Below are positions 14,858 through 19,112 of a stretch of DNA of 19,112 bases, one piece after another. The stretch covers positions 17,609-36,720 of the forward strand of contig CAJUAP010000038.1 in assembly GCA_910584435.1 (NCBI GenBank). Reading direction: 5' to 3'. The notes under the pieces were generated by a model. It searched no databases and was not told the origin of the DNA. It was given only the letters and a program-made list of their open reading frames with translations. The translations under genes and the position numbers were made by a program. Within the stretch, counting starts at the first letter, position 1, and each line of letters opens with the position of its first letter. The stretch comes from an uncultured Acetatifactor sp. (GTDB taxonomy: Bacteria; Bacillota; Clostridia; Lachnospirales; Lachnospiraceae).

Positions 14858-15509
14858 TCAATATCCCAGCTTTTTAATCCGTTCTTTTACCTGTTTCTCT
14901 ATTTCTGCATTTTTAGATGCCTTTGTTAGGCTCCGTAAACTTATCCAATAACTCAATCAGGAATTCCTTACTCTTTACTGGAAATTCACAACCATTTTCA
15001 TTTATGCCAAATCCCGGCTTAATATATTGGGAATATTCTGAAAGCTGTAGTGTATTAATAATTTCCGAAAGATATCTGCTGTTCTTAGACATAAAATTTG
15101 ACATTTTATTTTTTCTGTCTTACCGCATATTCCTTCATTCCATTGCCCACTTTTATATAATTCATTTGAAATCTCTGTCAGATTAACCTTATCCTTATGA
15201 TTACTATCAGCCATAACCATTCCCCCTGTTCCTTGCCGTGGAAACACCTTCCTTACATTTGAGTGCATAATATTTAACACCGTCAAAACCATCAGCCCAA
15301 ATGTATGATACAGAGAATTACCGTCTATTTCGTCATAACATATATTAAAGTCCAAAATCAGTCTCTGCATTTGCATCCTTATTCTGTGTAGTTATTATTC
15401 TTTTAATATACCGCTCTAATTTCCCAAGAATATAGTTCTGTTTGCCCGCAGTCTTTATCCGCAGCTTCTCAAAAAGCTCAAAAGATGTTTGGTTTTGAGA
15501 CTTCTTAAT
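14858..15509 (-). pseudogene. Decayed gene with several frameshifts, unknown family
   Basis: No intact ORF, but successive frames read like one protein. About 15509-15345 encodes a helical stretch (SFELFEKLRIKTAGKQNYIL, LERYIKRI) directly after the stop of the 655-residue gene and in its frame. A second frame (15376 to about 15100) gives FGLMVLTVLNIMHSNVRK and VNLTEISNELYKSGQWNEG. A third (15104-14913) gives KNSRYLSEIINTLQLSEYSQ and SKEFLIELLDKFTEP. A fourth ends in ASKNAEIEKQVKERIKKLGY and a stop at 14858-14860. The second-to-third junction lies at a run of six A where one extra A restores the frame. An internal ATG at 15212-15214 with AGGGGG upstream could still start a short product. The family is not recognised. 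Confidence 0.6.
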
Positions 15510-15512
15510 TTC

Positions 15513-17480
15513 TTAAGTCTCATTTGCAGCAGGATAAAGAGCATTTTCCCTTTCGAGGTACTCATATATAGCAATGCTATATCTCAAAAAATCAAGATCT
15601 TTCATTGAATATGCATTCTTTACACCCTGCCCCACATTACCTACCCCTTTAAGTACCTCACCAATTATAAGAAGAGGAGAACACACAATGCTGGTAAGTA
15701 TTGTGGCAACTACTTCGGTCGCATCATTCATGCCAAAATTCCTATATACATCCTCAAAAAAGCTGGTTATGGTTTCTACCCCCTCTGGAATTTTTACAGA
15801 GTGCTTCTTATTCACCTCTTTAGCAAGAGCAACCAAATCGTTAATCTCTTGATTTTTGAGTTGTCTGATTAATATGACTGTTTTAGTTTTACTTTTATTA
15901 GAAACAAAACGCATACCAAGCTTATGGTAATTCCATCTGCCTTGGCCAATGGGCGTACGCTCATACAGATTTTTAGCCTCTTTAGAATCACCAAGCATTA
16001 TAACATGTGTACCCTTTTGTTCGATGTTCTGCCTGTTTTTTTTATACTCTTCCATGTCCATTCTGCTAGGGTACGGTAAATCGTCTCCTATGTTCCTTCT
16101 ATTGTCATTCAGTATGTCCAGGAAATAGTCCGCGACTTTTTCGTCTCCTTTGTTATTTACAACCAAAATGGGACTCTGGTAAAAAAGCCTGGATTGCTTT
16201 CTGTCTTCCTCGTTCTTTACCTTCTTCCTTGACTCATCTTCTTTTTGTTTTTCTATAAAATCGTTAAAGTTCTCTTCCCTGCTCCAGTCTGGTTTCCAAT
16301 TATTTAAATCCATTGACTCATCCGGAATCGCAAGAATATTTTGAGGACTAGCGGTAATATTCTTTAATTCCCTATATCCCACTTTTGCATCTTCAGCTTT
16401 CACTTTATCCGGACTTCTCATTGCTTTGATATAGAGGCCACTTAAAATCTGCGTATTCAAGACAGAATTATAATCAGCATTTACTAGATTATGAAAAAGC
16501 CTGACCGCATTTTCTTCATCGCCTATACGTAAATATGCAAAAGCACACAGTTCAGCAATGTCAGAAGCATTGCCTGAATACCTTTCAGCCGTTTTAATCA
16601 GCTGATCTGCTCCATAAGAGTCGTTATTGCTGTTTAAATCCAATAGTTCCAAGTATTCCAGCGCCCAGGCAGATGTTAATACATCATGTCTTAACAGATT
16701 GAACTGATTCATCTTCGAGTATTCATAAAAAGCATCTACAGCACGCTTTTTATAGCGCTCTTTAATATCCGCATCCGTTCTGTAAATATCACTTCTGTAA
16801 ATGCTATTTGCTGTGCTTCCAAGCTGATACCAAAACACTGGATACGCACTAAAAAAGGATTTCATTGATTCCAGACTATTATATCTTTTAACGGGCTTTG
16901 ATTCCATCAGTGCTTTGTTATATTCCGTTATCTGCCTGGATGTAAGCCGATATTCATCTGGAAATTCATATTTATCAGCCAAGCGCCAAGCAGTCTCAAA
17001 CAGCTGCTTCTGCAAAGCGTTTAAATGCAGCATCCTGTTTTTCTGAATCTCCCATTTGGATTTTTCGTATCCTAATTCATATTCCGATTTATTTCTCCGA
17101 TAATTCATATATCCAATCCCAACCTGCGTAGCAAGGGTAACTCCCATAGCAATCGGATTGGATGCGGCAAAAATGGCACCAACATTTGGAACTGCAGACC
17201 AAATTGCATTTTTCACTTGATGCTGATATTCCCTCTCAATAAACGCACTATCTCCGGCATCAATCAGAAAACTGGTAATCTCATCCATGATTTCTTTGAT
17301 CACGTCCAACAATGCTTCATCTTTCGGCATTCTTTCAAGGTTGAGATTATTCATTATGGTATCATATTCCTGTTTCATAATATTAACATCATTATAATCA
17401 ATTATCTGCGAAACGGAAACCGTCCATAAATTTAAAGCATATGCGGCTCTTAATTGCTCTTTTTTTTCTTCGCTAGACAT
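15513..17480 (-). CDS. Large protein of unknown family, partner of the EEP protein
   Basis: A 655-residue protein with AGGAGG 7 bases before the ATG, itself only 11 bases after the EEP gene stop. No family is recognised. Residues 1-90 are helical and charged. Residues 95-127 (VPNVGAIFAASNPIAMG and beyond) form a glycine/alanine-rich hydrophobic segment able to insert in or fold against a membrane. Residues 150-355 are helical with TPR/SEL1-like character (LCAFAYLRIGDEENAVRLFH). Residues 405-430 are highly charged. Residues 435-565 alternate strands and helices (SPILVVNN, GTHVIMLGDSKEAKNLYE, KTVILIRQ), resembling a Rossmann-like or TIR/SLOG-like fold without clear catalytic residues. Residues 588-620 hold a second hydrophobic stretch. 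AT-rich codon use and the IS remnant nearby suggest acquisition. Confidence 0.8.
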   Translation of the reverse strand: MSSEEKKEQLRAAYALNLWTVSVSQIIDYNDVNIMKQEYDTIMNNLNLERMPKDEALLDVIKEIMDEITSFLIDAGDSAFIEREYQHQVKNAIWSAVPNVGAIFAASNPIAMGVTLATQVGIGYMNYRRNKSEYELGYEKSKWEIQKNRMLHLNALQKQLFETAWRLADKYEFPDEYRLTSRQITEYNKALMESKPVKRYNSLESMKSFFSAYPVFWYQLGSTANSIYRSDIYRTDADIKERYKKRAVDAFYEYSKMNQFNLLRHDVLTSAWALEYLELLDLNSNNDSYGADQLIKTAERYSGNASDIAELCAFAYLRIGDEENAVRLFHNLVNADYNSVLNTQILSGLYIKAMRSPDKVKAEDAKVGYRELKNITASPQNILAIPDESMDLNNWKPDWSREENFNDFIEKQKEDESRKKVKNEEDRKQSRLFYQSPILVVNNKGDEKVADYFLDILNDNRRNIGDDLPYPSRMDMEEYKKNRQNIEQKGTHVIMLGDSKEAKNLYERTPIGQGRWNYHKLGMRFVSNKSKTKTVILIRQLKNQEINDLVALAKEVNKKHSVKIPEGVETITSFFEDVYRNFGMNDATEVVATILTSIVCSPLLIIGEVLKGVGNVGQGVKNAYSMKDLDFLRYSIAIYEYLERENALYPAANET

Positions 17481-17491
17481 TTTTACCCCTC

Positions 17492-18442
17492 CTATATATC
17501 AACACTCAATAGAATTGGCAGATGATCTGATATATTTTTTCTATAATACGAAAAATCACCACCACAGTATTTGTTTACTGCGTCTATCGTTTCACATGAT
17601 ACCTTGTTAAACATTGAAAGCTCCGGGCTATATGTAAAATGATCATAATTGTTTGCAAGCCGCACCCTGTTGTCCGAATCATTTTCACTGTCAGAATTTT
17701 TTAACGTGGTCAACTGATCTTGTACGGTCAGAATCTGAGCTGTCTTCTTTCCGTCACTGTATGTAAATACTTCTGACAGACATGCGTTTTTAGCTTGCAC
17801 AATCGGACTGAAAATATTTAAGTTATAGTCTCCCATAGCAATAGTATAAGCCACTCTGTTTTGCCCATATCTTTTTTGGCTGATTTCAGGATATATACTC
17901 TGCACAATCGTATCAAATTCGTTTTTTCTTTTATTGATTGTTGAAATTGAGTTGTCCTTGCCATGGTATATATGGACATTCACTAAACGCAGTTCAAAAA
18001 AACCTCCATAGAGTGGTTGTAACCGTATATAATATGGTGTCCTGGCAAAAAATGAGCAGTCAACATTAACATCTTTGGATTTAGAATTTATTATTCTGGG
18101 ATCAAAAATTCTAATTTCTCCCATTTTAGAATATTCCAACAGCTTAAATCTATTTTTGTTCCAGAGATATGCATAACCTTCTCCTCTATGATCTTTGGAC
18201 ATCGTTTTGGGGACTGCGGATTCCCCCTTATGTGGGCAAAAATCCCAATCATATAAATTATATTTCACACATTGTGCCAATTCTTCCTGCATTCTTGAAA
18301 TGCCCTTGCCTTCACTTAAAATCTCTTGCAGCGCAACAACATCCAATTTTTCCTCTATTATTATTTCTGCTATTTTTTCAAAGTCCTTTTTTGAAGTGAA
18401 ACTCCAATTATTCATATTAAATGAACCAACTTTATATTGCAC
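17492..18442 (-). CDS. Endonuclease/exonuclease/phosphatase (DNase I-like) family protein
   Basis: A 316-residue protein starting at GTG 18440-18442, with GGAGGTGA, a near-perfect ribosome binding site, 5-7 bases upstream. All EEP hallmarks are visible: Asn9 (GSFNMNNW), Glu40 (VVALQE), His157 (VNVHIYHGK), Asp205/Asn207 (MGDYNLN), a YDHF segment (267-270) and Asp306/His307 (ISDHLPI). This superfamily uses a divalent metal to cut phosphodiester bonds in DNA, RNA, inositol phosphates or sphingolipids; the substrate here is open. There is no signal peptide, so it acts in the cytosol. It is tightly coupled to the 655-residue gene, suggesting a two-component effector system. The coding sequence is AT-rich compared with the tig-clp block. 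Confidence 0.88.
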   Translation of the reverse strand: MQYKVGSFNMNNWSFTSKKDFEKIAEIIIEEKLDVVALQEILSEGKGISRMQEELAQCVKYNLYDWDFCPHKGESAVPKTMSKDHRGEGYAYLWNKNRFKLLEYSKMGEIRIFDPRIINSKSKDVNVDCSFFARTPYYIRLQPLYGGFFELRLVNVHIYHGKDNSISTINKRKNEFDTIVQSIYPEISQKRYGQNRVAYTIAMGDYNLNIFSPIVQAKNACLSEVFTYSDGKKTAQILTVQDQLTTLKNSDSENDSDNRVRLANNYDHFTYSPELSMFNKVSCETIDAVNKYCGGDFSYYRKNISDHLPILLSVDI

Positions 18443-18446
18443 CTTT

Positions 18447-18958
18447 TCACCTCCATTCTACAGCTTTTGATTTTACACGGATCCCTTTGAGCATCTGTTT
18501 TGTCATCTTGCTGAAAAAGCTTTGTTCCTTAAGAATCTGCTCAATCCGTGTCTTTCAAACTGTTGTAAGACGCACAACCCCCGCTTCGGCGGCATGATCC
18601 TGTATATGCTTATGGAGCTTCGCCAGCGTCCATAATTTCCGGGAATACCCAAGGTCAGACGGACGCTGGCAGACAAAATTTATGACCCACGCGGCAGCCT
18701 CCGTGGATATTTCAGCCGGACGTCCTTTGCGCTGCCTGTCATACAATGCCAGTTCTGTTCCTCCCTATTTCTTCACACACAGGCGGACAGTGCTGACATC
18801 TATGCAGAGTCCTTCTGCAACAGATTTATCTGGTTTACCCGCTTCTTTCTGCAGGAGGATTTTTGCACGTTCCACGACCTGCGCCTGGATAGTCCTGTTT
18901 TTAGAAAGGGACAGCAGATAATCATGGTCGCCCTCAATAAATTCTATACAATAATAAT
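18447..18958 (-). pseudogene. IS630-family transposase remnant
   Basis: One continuous frame with two internal stops. The 5' part (about 18946-18768) encodes a helix-turn-helix (IQAQVVERAKILLQKEAGK, VAEGLCIDVSTVRLCVKK) and is stopped by TAG at 18765-18767. The next part (18764-18558) matches IS630-type transposases (GRPAEISTEAAAWVINFVC, QRPSDLGYSRKLWTLAKL) and is stopped by TGA 18555-18557, probably a mutated serine codon before KTRIEQILKEQ. Similarity fades after about 18510, and the DDE catalytic half is absent. The frame finally ends inside the ribosome binding region of the EEP gene. The element is dead; no terminal inverted repeats were identified. Confidence 0.8.
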
Positions 18959-18970
18959 GTATAATGTCAA
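18943..18970 (-). promoter_or_regulatory. Possible promoter at the IS630 remnant
   Basis: On the minus strand TTGACA (18965-18970) is followed after 16 bases by TATAGA (18943-18948). It would transcribe the transposase remnant and, as no terminator intervenes, could read into the EEP cassette. The -10 is imperfect and the AT-rich context makes chance matches likely. The remaining bases to 19112 are AT-rich, with no gene I can support. Confidence 0.4.
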
Positions 18971-19112
18971 ACTATTCTGCATAATCTTAGGGTTTCTAAT
19001 AACAAGTTCTATTTGCATCCCATTTATTACAGAAATTATGTTTTTGGGTAACAATTTTAAACCTGAATCCGTGAAACTCATTGTTTTTATATGCCAATCT
19101 ACAATCAGATTG

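Noticed and set aside
18944..19081. 45-residue minus-strand ORF at the right end
   Set aside because: There is no ribosome binding site, the composition fits AT-rich chance, and it overlaps the likely IS promoter.

Overview
All recognisable genes in this window lie on the minus strand, so it reads biologically from right (19112) to left (1). The order trigger factor, clpP, clpX, engB, strong GGAGG-type ribosome binding sites, an ECF sigma/anti-sigma pair and a YtvI-like permease point to a low-to-mid GC Firmicute, most likely a gut Clostridia/Lachnospiraceae-type organism. That is an inference from gene content, not a database match.

Right end (about 14858-19112): an accessory, visibly AT-richer block. 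A decayed IS630-family transposase (two in-frame stops, 3' part missing) runs directly into a two-gene cassette: a DNase I-like endonuclease/exonuclease/phosphatase (EEP) protein with all catalytic motifs, and, 11 bp further on, a 655-residue protein of unknown family with two hydrophobic segments, a repeat-like helical middle and an alpha/beta C-terminal region. It is followed by a gene remnant with several frameshifts. This cassette is the best candidate for an undescribed system, plausibly defence or conflict related.

Middle right (about 11499-14857): a nitrate/sulfonate/taurine-type ABC importer. It has a lipoprotein binding protein, then an unusual single polypeptide fusing permease and ATPase through a 39-bp/13-residue tandem-repeat linker, then a small hydrophobic ORF overlapping it by 4 bases. 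An alpha/beta hydrolase (cinnamoyl/feruloyl esterase-like) follows.

Centre (about 4904-10365): the housekeeping protein quality-control operon tig-clpP-clpX, with a clear sigma-A promoter upstream of tig, then engB and an AI-2E-family membrane protein. No lon gene lies between clpX and engB. That gap instead holds a folded inverted repeat and a perfect 10-bp hairpin.

Left (1-4676): an ECF sigma factor overlapping its putative membrane anti-sigma factor, an OmpR-type response regulator whose receiver lacks the acidic pair and the conserved lysine, a terminator, a multi-hairpin intergenic element, a TraX-family membrane protein, and an ABC ATPase that runs off the left edge and ends in a 36-bp/12-residue tandem repeat. 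In-frame tandem repeats thus occur in at least two, perhaps three, ABC transporter genes of the window.
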